A stretch of 64,000 nucleotides of DNA from positions 1 to 64,000 of the forward strand of contig JAAVYW010000025.1 in NCBI GenBank assembly GCA_022791315.1, in the 5' to 3' direction. Position 1 is the first letter of the stretch; each line of letters opens with the position of its first letter. The position numbers were made by a program, and so were the translations under genes. Positions 45,922 to 53,473 of the stretch are shown piece by piece. The notes beneath the pieces were generated by a model. It searched no databases. It saw only the letters and a program-made list of their open reading frames with translations, and was not told the DNA's origin. Source of the DNA: Oscillospiraceae bacterium. Its GTDB lineage: Bacteria > Bacillota > Clostridia > Oscillospirales > Ruminococcaceae.

Positions 45922-47613
45922 ATGAAAAGATTGGTATCTTTGCTGCTGGCGAGTGCAATGCTGGCGGCGGTACTGACTGGGTGCACCGGCGGGAATGACA
46001 ACCAGGGCACACAGGCCCCGGACAACCAGACCCCGTCCAGCCAGGGCGGCGATGGGACTGCGGATGACGCCAGCCTGGATAATGGGCTGCAGGTGAGCCC
46101 GGCGGGCGAAATGCCCATTACATCGGAGAAGGTGGAGCTCTCTATCTTCATGCGGCAGAACAGCACCGTATCCGACTATGAGGACAACAAGCTCACCAAG
46201 TGGATGGAGGAGACCACCAATGTCCACGTGAATTGGAACATTGTCCCCGAACAGGATGCCTCCCAGAAGCTGAACCTGCTGCTGGCTGCGGGCGTTGACC
46301 TGCCGGACATCATCATGAGCGATTTGTCTACCCAGACAATTGTGGAGCAGGCCGACCAGGGCGTGCTGATTCAGCTTGACCCGTACATTGAGCAATACGG
46401 CTACTACTACAAGAAAATGCTGGAGGAGAACCCCCTGTATGAGCCCATGAGCAAGCTGCAGGACGGGCATGTGTACTCCCTGGGTTCTGTTATCCTCTCG
46501 GAGCCCAACGCGACATCCAACAGAATGTGGATTAACACCACGTTCCTGCAGAACCTGAACATGGAGAAACCGGAGACGCCGGAAGAGTTCTACGACTATC
46601 TGAAGGCTGTGAAGGAGCAGGATGCCAACGGCAACGGGGACCCCTCGGACGAGGTGCCGCTGACCGGTTCGGCCAAGATGTGGTGCGGGCTGCCCAATAC
46701 CTTCATCCTCAACTCCTATGTACAATATGACCGGGACAACCCCTTCTATCTGGAAGACGGGAAAGTGACCTGTGCAGTGGACAAAGACCTGTACCGGGAA
46801 GGCCTGCGGTATATGAACAAGCTGGTGGACGACGGCCTGTTGGAACCCAACACCTATACCCAGGACGGCGACCAGGTGAAGCAGATTTTTGACGGCGAGA
46901 TTGCCCAGGTGGGCGCACTGCCTGCTGGCGGCGTGTTTGTTGTGACCAGCATGAGCGGCGACCGGGCCAAGGAATACGAGGGCCTGGCTCCCCTGAAGGG
47001 GCCTGGCGGACAGTATGCTTGGTATAACCCCTACTGGGGCCTGAGCGCACCTACCAACGCGGCCATTACCAATGCCTGCGAGCATCCGGCTGTGGCCTTT
47101 AAGTGGCTGGATTTCCTGTATAACCAGGAGACCTTTATGAGAAACCGCTTCGGTGAGCCCGGCGTTGACTACCGTATTCCCGAAGAGGGCGAAATCGCCA
47201 TTGACGGCGGCCCTGCGCTCTATGAACCCATCCTGGAATGGGGCAGCGTGCAGAATTCCCACTGGGCAGCGGCCGGCCCCCAGTACAACCCCATTGACAA
47301 CAGCGGCGTGAAGAGCGACGACCCCTATGAGCTGAACCAATACCTCTGGAACCAGACTGCGGAATTCTACACCCCCTATAAGCGGGATTTGGATACTTAT
47401 TTCTCTACCAACATCTTCTTCAGCGTAGAGGATGCCCAGACTGTGGCTGATATCAAGGCTACCCTGAGCGACTACATGAAGCAGGCCGAGGACCAGTTTA
47501 TCGTCGGCACGCTGGACATTGAGAAGGATTGGGACCAGCACCTGAAGAACCTGGAAGGCATGCGCTATCAGGAGCTGATGGACATCTACCAGAAATATCT
47601 GGATATGCAGTAA
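45922..47613 (+). CDS. ABC-type extracellular solute-binding lipoprotein (sugar type)
   Basis: 563 aa. A lipoprotein signal peptide ends in the lipobox LTGC (Cys about residue 21), followed by a Gly/Asn/Ser/Asp-rich linker. The body is a family 1 solute-binding protein of the LplA/YtcQ kind, with a calcium-loop-like DANGNGDPSDE. AAGGAG precedes the ATG. No permease or ATPase gene is adjacent, so it must use transport partners encoded elsewhere. The context suggests oligosaccharides. Confidence 0.88.
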   Translation: MKRLVSLLLASAMLAAVLTGCTGGNDNQGTQAPDNQTPSSQGGDGTADDASLDNGLQVSPAGEMPITSEKVELSIFMRQNSTVSDYEDNKLTKWMEETTNVHVNWNIVPEQDASQKLNLLLAAGVDLPDIIMSDLSTQTIVEQADQGVLIQLDPYIEQYGYYYKKMLEENPLYEPMSKLQDGHVYSLGSVILSEPNATSNRMWINTTFLQNLNMEKPETPEEFYDYLKAVKEQDANGNGDPSDEVPLTGSAKMWCGLPNTFILNSYVQYDRDNPFYLEDGKVTCAVDKDLYREGLRYMNKLVDDGLLEPNTYTQDGDQVKQIFDGEIAQVGALPAGGVFVVTSMSGDRAKEYEGLAPLKGPGGQYAWYNPYWGLSAPTNAAITNACEHPAVAFKWLDFLYNQETFMRNRFGEPGVDYRIPEEGEIAIDGGPALYEPILEWGSVQNSHWAAAGPQYNPIDNSGVKSDDPYELNQYLWNQTAEFYTPYKRDLDTYFSTNIFFSVEDAQTVADIKATLSDYMKQAEDQFIVGTLDIEKDWDQHLKNLEGMRYQELMDIYQKYLDMQ

Positions 47614-47890
47614 TCCCTTTGCCTATCCAAAGCCAGACAATTTGTCAGGCTCTGTGATTTCTTTTGCTGTTGGTACAAGGCCCGGGTGCTCGAAAGAGTG
47701 CCTGGGCCTTGTACTATCTCTCTGTGGGGAAAAGCGGCTTGGGCCTCTGCGAATGGCGGGGTTAGGCACACTTTAGCGCTGATAGCCTGCCAATGCGGCA
47801 AAGCCGTTGATTGGCAGGCTATCGGCGGATGGGGGATTTCGCTTTATGGGCCGATAGGGGTGGCCTTTGCACGTTCTTTTGGGCGGGGCC
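47614..47890. other. Intergenic region with two long hairpins
   Basis: GTACAAGGCCC (47673-47683) pairs with GGGCCTTGTAC (47704-47714) around a CTCGAAAGAG tip, probably the end of the solute-binding protein mRNA, though no T-run follows. A second hairpin has 14-bp arms GATAGCCTGCCAAT (47781-47794) and ATTGGCAGGCTATC (47810-47823) enclosing a GGC-AAA-GCC inner stem. No gene is seen. Confidence 0.6.
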
Positions 47891-48208
47891 TTATAGAAAA
47901 GCCAAAACGCGTTCGGCCAAAAAGACAACGGCAACGGCGCCAAGGGCCACGGTGAGGAGGCTTTTCCCCCGCCAGGCCAGGAACAGGGCGGCCAGGGAAC
48001 CCAGGGCGGCGGAGAGGGGGGAGGCGGTGGAGGTAAAGATGTCGGGGATTGTCATGGCGGCCAGGACGGCGTAGGGCACATAGTGCAGCAGCGAACGGAG
48101 GAAACGGCTGCGGATTTTTTTGCGCAGGAAGACAAAGGGGACCATCCTGGGCAGGTAGGTGACGAGGAACATGAGGAAAACGGCCAGGAGGATATGGGGT
48201 TCACGCAT
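47891..48208 (-). CDS. azlD: Branched-chain amino acid exporter small subunit, AzlD family
   Basis: 105 aa with about four TM helices. It has the AzlD pattern FLMFLVTYLPRMVPFVFL near the N-terminus and LHYVPYAVLAAMTIPDIF in the middle. It follows azlC by 13 bp. With AzlC it forms an exporter for branched-chain amino acids. The start ATG at 48208 is preceded by GGGGGT. Confidence 0.88.
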   Translation of the reverse strand: MREPHILLAVFLMFLVTYLPRMVPFVFLRKKIRSRFLRSLLHYVPYAVLAAMTIPDIFTSTASPLSAALGSLAALFLAWRGKSLLTVALGAVAVVFLAERVLAFL

Positions 48209-48221
48209 AACCGGCACCCCC

Positions 48222-48941
48222 TTAGGACTCTGCCGGTTCTTCCGGCAGAGGGCTGCGCAGGGCGGCCACCAGGGCAGCTGCCAGGGCACAGAGGATGATG
48301 CGCCAGCCGCCGGAAATCATCCGCAGGCCAGGGAGGAAACTGAACAGCAGGCTGAGGATGCCGGACAGCAGGACAGCCAGGGCAATGGGCCGGGACTGGC
48401 GGGCCGGGGGAACCAGGATAGCCAGGAACATGCCGTAGATGGCGATGCCCAATGCGCTGCGCACCATGGCGGGCAGCAGGCTGGTGATGGTGGCGCCTGC
48501 CAGCGTACCCAGCGCCCAGCCCCAATAGGGCAGGAAAACCAGGCCCGCCAGATAGGGCGCGGTGAGGCGGCCCGGACGCTGGGAACCCACCCCGAACACC
48601 TCGTCCGTGATGCCCATGGACAGGATAAGGCGGGAGAGGGTCTTCATGGCGGGGTCGGCCTTTTGCGCCAGGGAGAGGGACATCAGCAGATAGCGGATGT
48701 TGATGACTAGGGTAGTGACCGCTATCTCGGCCAGGCTGCCCCCTGCCAGGATGAGCGCCGTGCCGGCAAACTGGCCCGCAGAGGTGAGGTTTGTCATGGA
48801 AATCAGCACCGCCAGCCAAAAGGGCAGGCCGTTTTCTGTACACATCACGCCGAAGGTGAAGGACACCGACAGGTAGCCAAGGCAGATGGGGATACCGTCC
48901 CGTAATCCTGCTGTGAATTCGTCCCGGGTTGTTTGGGTCAA
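48222..48941 (-). CDS. azlC: Branched-chain amino acid exporter large subunit, AzlC family
   Basis: 239 aa with five to six TM helices. The family start FTAGLRDGIPICLGYLSVSFTFG is followed by SMTNLTSAGQFAGTALI, INIRYLLMSLSLAQK and GITDEVFGV. TTG at 48941 with AGGTG 6 nt upstream is preferred, because a longer reading frame would run through the promoter. The -10 is TGC TATAAT (48983-48978, minus strand). Confidence 0.88.
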   Translation of the reverse strand: MTQTTRDEFTAGLRDGIPICLGYLSVSFTFGVMCTENGLPFWLAVLISMTNLTSAGQFAGTALILAGGSLAEIAVTTLVINIRYLLMSLSLAQKADPAMKTLSRLILSMGITDEVFGVGSQRPGRLTAPYLAGLVFLPYWGWALGTLAGATITSLLPAMVRSALGIAIYGMFLAILVPPARQSRPIALAVLLSGILSLLFSFLPGLRMISGGWRIILCALAAALVAALRSPLPEEPAES

Positions 48942-49121
48942 GGTTGCACCTGCTCTCTTTTTGGGGATTTTGGGTCTATTATAGCACAAATGCGCAAGCC
49001 TAGAAATAGGCAGGTTTTACAGTAGTTGTTATCGAAGCGCACCCATTTCTTCCTTCTTTCACACTTTCACAGCCCAATAGAACCGGGGCGTTCGGCGGTG
49101 TCCCAGCCGCCCCTAAGCGCC

Positions 49122-49155
49122 GTCCGCTTCCCTGCGGCGAGGCAGGGAAGCGGAC
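49122..49155. repeat. Perfect 14-bp inverted repeat upstream of azlC
   Basis: GTCCGCTTCCCTGC (49122-49135), a 6-nt loop, then GCAGGGAAGCGGAC (49142-49155), followed by TCAAAAAGG. It lies in a 500-bp gap between azlC and yhbD. It is not obviously a terminator for either gene, since both read away from it. Confidence 0.7.
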
Positions 49156-49269
49156 TCAAAAAGGATTCAGGGTGGAACTGACAAGCCTGGCGGCAGGCGG
49201 ACGGGGGCCTGAAAAGGCGGAGAGGGGGCGTGAAGTATCCCGATTAAGAGGAAAACCCGGAACGGGCGG

Positions 49270-49417
49270 GGTGTAAGGGTTAGAACACCGCCCAGGAGAG
49301 AAGGGGAGTTTCGCTCATTGCGTTGCCATGCCCATGGCAACGCAATTGGTTTTCCCTACGTGTGGACAGGGCCAGCTGCACTGGCCCGGGAAGTTTCATT
49401 CGCCTACGGGCGTGCGG
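49270..49417. repeat. Family 1 modular hairpin element, copy G (partial)
   Basis: It contains the CACCGCCC-GGAGAGAAGGGG-TTTCGCTCATTGCG stretch, a CGTTGCCATGCC/GGCAACG hairpin, then the terminal module GTGTGGACAGGGCCAGCTGC, CTGGCCCGGGAAGTTTCATT and CGCCTACGGGCGTGCGG. The terminal module matches copy A in reverse complement. Central modules are missing. Confidence 0.75.
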
Positions 49418-49432
49418 ATTGGCGGAAAGCGC

Positions 49433-49461
49433 TTGACAATGTAACGATGTTATGGTATTAT
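49433..49461 (+). promoter_or_regulatory. Promoter of the yhbD-bactofilin operon
   Basis: TTGACA (49433-49438), a 17-nt spacer and TATTAT (49456-49461), about 95 bp before the TTG start of yhbD. Confidence 0.75.
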
Positions 49462-49554
49462 TATAGCAACAAAGCCCCCGGGGGCTCTTAAAAGTGCCAA
49501 GACCCTGTCTTGGCAAGCTGGGGTGACGGGGGGAAGAGAAGGGAGGAGACCTTT

Positions 49555-50205
49555 TTGGAGGAACAGCTGATTACCAAAAAGGAACTTTTGCAGATTACGG
49601 GGATTTCCTATGGGTCTCTCTACCGGTGGAAGCGGAAGAAACTGATTCCGGATGAGTGGTTTATCCACCGGGCAACGTATACGGGGCAGGAGACTTTTTT
49701 CCCCAAGGAGAAGATTCTGGAACGGATTGAGAAGATTAAAAACCTGAAGGACGGGATGTCCCTGGATGACATTGCCGAGACCTTTTCGCCGGTGGCCCGG
49801 AAAGTGGAGGCCACGGCGGAGGGGGCTGTGGCCCAGGGGATTGCCCCGGCTGCTGCTGCGGAACTCTACCGGCAGGTGACAAACAGCGGGGGGCCCTATG
49901 ATTTCGGGGCGCTCTTTGGGCTCTACCTGCTGGGGAGGCTGCTGCAGGAGGGAACGGTAATCCGGGACGAGGCGGTGGAGGCGGTAAAGCTGCTGCTGGC
50001 AACTGAGAACCCTGCGGGGAAGGAGCTCCTGCTGCTGCGGAAAATGGGGGTGGGCATCTTCTTGCTGGCCCCGGAGGGGACGGCCTTTGCAGCAGATGGG
50101 GACACCAACCTGGTGCTGCGGCTCCCCCTCTCCCAGTGGATGGCGCAGCTCAAGGAGAAGCTGGGTACCACGGGACTGGACGAAGAGGCGGGGACAGAGG
50201 AGTAA
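49555..50205 (+). CDS. yhbD: YhbD-like (DUF4004) putative DNA-binding protein
   Basis: 216 aa. The N-terminus (LITKKELLQITGISYGSLYRWKRKKLIP) is a MerR-like winged helix, continuing ETFFPKEKILERIEKIKNLKDGMSLDDIA. The rest is helical without a known fold. The start is TTG with GGAGG 8 nt upstream. In B. subtilis yhbD precedes the bactofilin genes yhbE and yhbF, exactly as here. It may regulate the operon or link the filaments to another partner; neither is shown. Confidence 0.78.
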   Translation: MEEQLITKKELLQITGISYGSLYRWKRKKLIPDEWFIHRATYTGQETFFPKEKILERIEKIKNLKDGMSLDDIAETFSPVARKVEATAEGAVAQGIAPAAAAELYRQVTNSGGPYDFGALFGLYLLGRLLQEGTVIRDEAVEAVKLLLATENPAGKELLLLRKMGVGIFLLAPEGTAFAADGDTNLVLRLPLSQWMAQLKEKLGTTGLDEEAGTEE

Positions 50206-50257
50206 TCAAGGCCAAATGAGAGAAAGGCGCTTTCCAGGGAAAGCGGTTGGGTGATAG

Positions 50258-51043
50258 ATGATGAGTGAAAAGAATAGCAGCATTTCGGGCGTGGGGACCA
50301 TTGCCAGCGGGGAGTACGGGCAGATTCACCTCTCCGGGTCGGGGACGATTACGGGGGATGTGGTGTGTGAAGGTTTGCAGACCTCTGGGTCCAGCCATGC
50401 CAAGGGGAAGGTAGAATGCAGGGGGGCAGTGGTTACCTCGGGCGCTTTTCACGGGGAAGGCGATGTGAAGGCAGTGGAGGTACACACCTCTGGGTCCAGC
50501 CACTTTGGTGGCAATCTCACAGTGGAGAAGAGGATAAAGACTTCCGGCAGCACACGCGTGGAGGGGAACCTGGAAGTGGAAAGCGCGGAGACCAGCGGTT
50601 CCCTCTCGGTGGGAGGGAACCTGAATGCCAGTAAGCTGCACACCTCCGGAAAGCTGGAGGTGGGGAAGGACTGCGCGGCAGAGGAATTTTCCAGCTCCGG
50701 GCGGCTGGACATCGGCGGGCTGCTGAATGCAGGCACGGTGGAAATTGAGCTGAGTTCCACGGCGGACAGCATGGTGAGGGAAATCGGCGGTGAGAAAATT
50801 ACAGTGATCTGGAAGCCGGCGCTCTCCCTCCTGAACCGGATTTTCGGCGCGAACCGGAACACTATGCTGGAGACAGAAGTGATTGAAGGGGACGAAGTGA
50901 AGCTGGAACAGACGCGGGTGAAGGTGGTACGGGGACGTGACGTGACCATTGGCGCAGGCTGTTATGCCAAGCTGGTGGAGTACAGCGGCGTATTGCGGGT
51001 GGCGGATGGAGCCACTGTGGAACAGCAGGTAAAAGTGGACTAG
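50258..51043 (+). CDS. Bactofilin (polymer-forming cytoskeletal protein), YhbE-like
   Basis: 261 aa. A right-handed beta-helix is suggested by successive rungs of 17-18 residues, each starting with a SG pair (SGSGTITGDVVCEG, SGSSHFGGNLTVEK, SGSLSVGGNLNASK). The C-terminal part (KITVIWKP to VEQQVKVD) lacks the repeat. Bactofilins polymerise without nucleotide and serve as scaffolds in cell shape or flagellar assembly. It lies between yhbD and a longer paralogue, 17 bp upstream of the latter. Confidence 0.85.
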   Translation: MMSEKNSSISGVGTIASGEYGQIHLSGSGTITGDVVCEGLQTSGSSHAKGKVECRGAVVTSGAFHGEGDVKAVEVHTSGSSHFGGNLTVEKRIKTSGSTRVEGNLEVESAETSGSLSVGGNLNASKLHTSGKLEVGKDCAAEEFSSSGRLDIGGLLNAGTVEIELSSTADSMVREIGGEKITVIWKPALSLLNRIFGANRNTMLETEVIEGDEVKLEQTRVKVVRGRDVTIGAGCYAKLVEYSGVLRVADGATVEQQVKVD

Positions 51044-51060
51044 GGAAGGAGTGGAACAAA

Positions 51061-52485
51061 ATGGGAATGGACAGGAGAAATGGAGGCGTTTTCCAGGAAA
51101 TAGAGCTGGAAGACAACACGGTATTTGTCTCGGATGTGACCTGCGAGGAGATGGAGGCCCAGGACAGCCTGGAAGTGGAGGGAAACCTCTGGTGCCATGG
51201 GACGCTGGAATCTGACGACCGAGTGCGGGTGCGGGACAATTGCAGCATCGGCTCGGCGGAGCTCTCGGGCTCCCTTACGGTGGGGGGAGACGGGGAAATT
51301 GACAAGCTGAACGCGAATGACGACGTACAGATTGGCGGCAGTTTTAACGGCGGGACGGTGAATATTTCCGGCTCCCTTACGGTGGGGAGAGACGGGAAAA
51401 TCGACGAACTGGAGGAGAATGGCGGCGTGCAGATTGGCGGCAGCTTTGAGGGCGGGACGGCGGATATTTCGGGCTCCCTTACAGTGGGGAAAGACGGGGA
51501 AATCGGCCAGCTGGACGCCAGCGGGAGCGTGACTATCGGTGGCAGCCTCAACGCTGAGACAGTAGACAGTTCCGGCTCCCTTACCGTGGGGCAGGATTTG
51601 GAACTGGACCACCTGGATGCCTCCGGCAGCGTGAAGGTAGGCGGGAGCCTGAGAGCCGAGACAGTGGATTTGAGCCATTCCCTTACGGTGGGGGACAGTC
51701 TGGAGGCCAATGTGCTGGACAGCTCTGGCGGTGTACGGGTGGGCGGAGACCTGGACGCGGACAACATTGACCTGAGCGGCTCGCTGGATGTGGGGGGCAA
51801 CCTGAAAACCCAAGTGCTGGACACCTCCGGCAGCGTACATGTGGGCGGGGATGTGGAGGGCGGGGATTTGAGCCTCTCCGGCTCTCTGGCCGTGAAGGGC
51901 CAATGCCGGGCCGATAAGCTGGACAGCTCTGGCAGTATCCGGGCGGAACAGGGGTTGGAGGTGCTGGAACTGGACGCCTCCAGCAGCGTGAAGGTGGGGG
52001 AAAACCTGCGGGCAGACCGTATCGACGTCTCGGGAAGCCTGGAAGTGGAGGGAAACCTCTCCTGCCGGGAGGGGGATTTCTCCGGCCCTGTACAGGTAAA
52101 GGGCAACATGGAGCTGGGAGAGGGAGAGTTCTCCGGCCAGCTCCTGGCGGAAAAGGACTGCCAGGGGGAGCGGCTGCACTTCTATGGGAAAGTCGTAGTG
52201 GGCGGGCTGCTCAACGCCGAACGCCTGAAAATCTATCTTTGCGAGGACAGCAGCGCCGCCGAAGTGGGCGGCGGCAGGATTACCATTGCCCAGGAGAAGA
52301 AGCGGGGCCGTTTGAAAGCTCAGAGTATTGAGGGCGAAGAGCTGGATTTGGAGGCTGTGGAGGCCCGCGTTGTACGGGGCAACATTGTGCGTATCGGCGC
52401 AGGCTGCCGGATTGGGTTGGCGGAGTACACCCAGGACATTGAAATTGAACCCGGCGCTGTGGTGGAACAGCAGGTTAGAGTGTAG
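51061..52485 (+). CDS. Extended bactofilin with 34-residue tandem repeats
   Basis: 474 aa, much longer than typical bactofilins (about 110-250). From residue 69 seven units of 34 residues follow, each two 17-residue rungs (for example SGSLTVGKDGEIGQLDAS, then GSVTIGGSLNAETVDS). Four less regular rungs and a non-repeat C-terminal domain ending VEQQVRV, shared with the upstream paralogue, complete it. The predicted beta-helix would have over 20 rungs. It is the last gene of the operon, followed by a terminator. Filament or scaffold function is inferred from the family. Confidence 0.85.
   Translation: MGMDRRNGGVFQEIELEDNTVFVSDVTCEEMEAQDSLEVEGNLWCHGTLESDDRVRVRDNCSIGSAELSGSLTVGGDGEIDKLNANDDVQIGGSFNGGTVNISGSLTVGRDGKIDELEENGGVQIGGSFEGGTADISGSLTVGKDGEIGQLDASGSVTIGGSLNAETVDSSGSLTVGQDLELDHLDASGSVKVGGSLRAETVDLSHSLTVGDSLEANVLDSSGGVRVGGDLDADNIDLSGSLDVGGNLKTQVLDTSGSVHVGGDVEGGDLSLSGSLAVKGQCRADKLDSSGSIRAEQGLEVLELDASSSVKVGENLRADRIDVSGSLEVEGNLSCREGDFSGPVQVKGNMELGEGEFSGQLLAEKDCQGERLHFYGKVVVGGLLNAERLKIYLCEDSSAAEVGGGRITIAQEKKRGRLKAQSIEGEELDLEAVEARVVRGNIVRIGAGCRIGLAEYTQDIEIEPGAVVEQQVRV
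51265..51978 (+). repeat. Seven tandem 102-bp coding repeats in the extended bactofilin gene
   Basis: The repeats encode 34 residues each. The DNA is most alike in the first three units (GGCTCCCTTACGGTGGGG recurs near-identically), which points to recent in-frame duplication. Confidence 0.85.
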
Positions 52486-52504
52486 AGAACCCCACCCATG
52501 CAGG

Positions 52505-52536
52505 CCCAGCGGGGGCAGAGCTCCCGCTGGGTTTTT
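52505..52536 (+). terminator. Terminator of the bactofilin operon
   Basis: CCCAGCGGG (52505-52513) and CCCGCTGGG (52523-52531) followed by TTTTT. Confidence 0.88.
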
Positions 52537-52621
52537 GTGTGCGGGCCTGTTGGCCGGTGGGGGGCTCTGGCTTTTTTCCGCTCAATCCGTTATAATGGGG
52601 ACAGACTGGGGAGGGATGGAC

Positions 52622-53146
52622 ATGCGGGAGCGGGAGGTGTGCTGTGCATTCAGCGGGCACAGGCCCCATAAATTACCGGAAAATGGGGACGAAAAATCCA
52701 ACCAAATTATGATGTGCAAGCACTTTCTTTTTGGCGAAATTGACAGGGCAATTGCCCACGGATACCGGGAATTCCTCTGCGGGATGGCGATGGGAACAGA
52801 CCTCTGGTGTGCTGAAATCGTCCTTTCCCTGCGGCGGAACAACCCCCAGATTTCCCTCCATGCTGTTCTGCCCTGGCGGACACAGGCCAGCGCCTGGCCC
52901 CCGGAATGGCAGCGCCGCTACCGCGCCGCCCTGGAACAGGCGGACGAAATTACCCAGCTCTCGGAGCACTATTATAAAGGCTGTTTTCTCCTGCGCAATC
53001 GGTTCCTGGTGGAGCACGCCAGCCGCTTGATTGCCCTTTGTATTGGCGGTCAGGGCGGCACCGGCGCCACCCTGCGCCTGGCTCGGGAAGCCGGGCTGGA
53101 GGTCTTTTGCTATGACCCCACCTTGCTCTGGCAGATGCAATTATAG
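52622..53146 (+). CDS. SLOG-fold protein, YpsA/DUF1273 type
   Basis: 174 aa. The start CCAFSGHRPHKLPE is the family FTGHRP motif, followed by the GMAMGTDLWCAEIVL glycine-rich loop and LIALCIGGQGGTGATLRLA, all typical of SLOG nucleotide-sugar/cytokinin-type ligand-binding folds. A TATAAT (52591-52596) precedes it, and GGAGG is 7 nt before the ATG at 52622. In Bacillus, YpsA is linked to cell division; its ligand is not established. It has its own promoter and terminator. Confidence 0.85.
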   Translation: MREREVCCAFSGHRPHKLPENGDEKSNQIMMCKHFLFGEIDRAIAHGYREFLCGMAMGTDLWCAEIVLSLRRNNPQISLHAVLPWRTQASAWPPEWQRRYRAALEQADEITQLSEHYYKGCFLLRNRFLVEHASRLIALCIGGQGGTGATLRLAREAGLEVFCYDPTLLWQMQL

Positions 53147-53157
53147 CGTCTCTCTCA

Positions 53158-53204
53158 AGAGAACGACTGTCCTTTATACACGGACAGTCGTTCTCTGTGT
53201 TTTT
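53158..53204 (+). terminator. Terminator of the SLOG gene
   Basis: A 15-bp perfect stem AGAGAACGACTGTCC / GGACAGTCGTTCTCT around TTTATACAC, followed by GTGTTTTT. Confidence 0.92.
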
Positions 53205-53318
53205 GGGGGCGGGGTGGGGAAATTGGGGTGGGTGAGACAGGCAGGAGGGGTTGGAGGCGCGGGGATGAGGGAGGAAGCGGCTGGGGGAGTTGGAGGGGAA
53301 TGGGCGGCCGAGGCTGTG

Positions 53319-53473
53319 TTGACATTTTTTCTGGTTCGCATATAATAGAAGAAACACCTTTGTTTTAACAGGGTAAACCGAGAAACAGGAAGGGGCCCGA
53401 GGCCCGGTTGTTTTTTGGAAGTTGGGTGGGGACGCCGGAGCGTGCCCCTGACAGGGATAGGAGGAGAAAGGGA
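53319..53473 (+). promoter_or_regulatory. Promoter and leader of serC-serA
   Basis: TTGACA (53319-53324), a 16-nt spacer and TATAAT (53341-53346). The 120-nt leader contains GGGCC-CGA-GGCCC followed by GGTTGTTTTTT, a terminator-like element, and then GGGGACGC-CGGA-GCGTGCCCC. The pair resembles a simple attenuator. The usual T-box sequence was not found. Confidence 0.65.

Noticed and set aside
51265..51978. Regular 102-bp direct repeats as a possible CRISPR array
   Set aside because: The repeats are in frame, have no unique spacers between identical repeats, and encode beta-helix rungs of a bactofilin.
53352..53473. A T-box riboswitch before serC, suggested by GGGTGGGGACGCCGG
   Set aside because: The leader is only about 120 nt, the conserved T-box core is not matched, and no specifier stem or antiterminator could be drawn.
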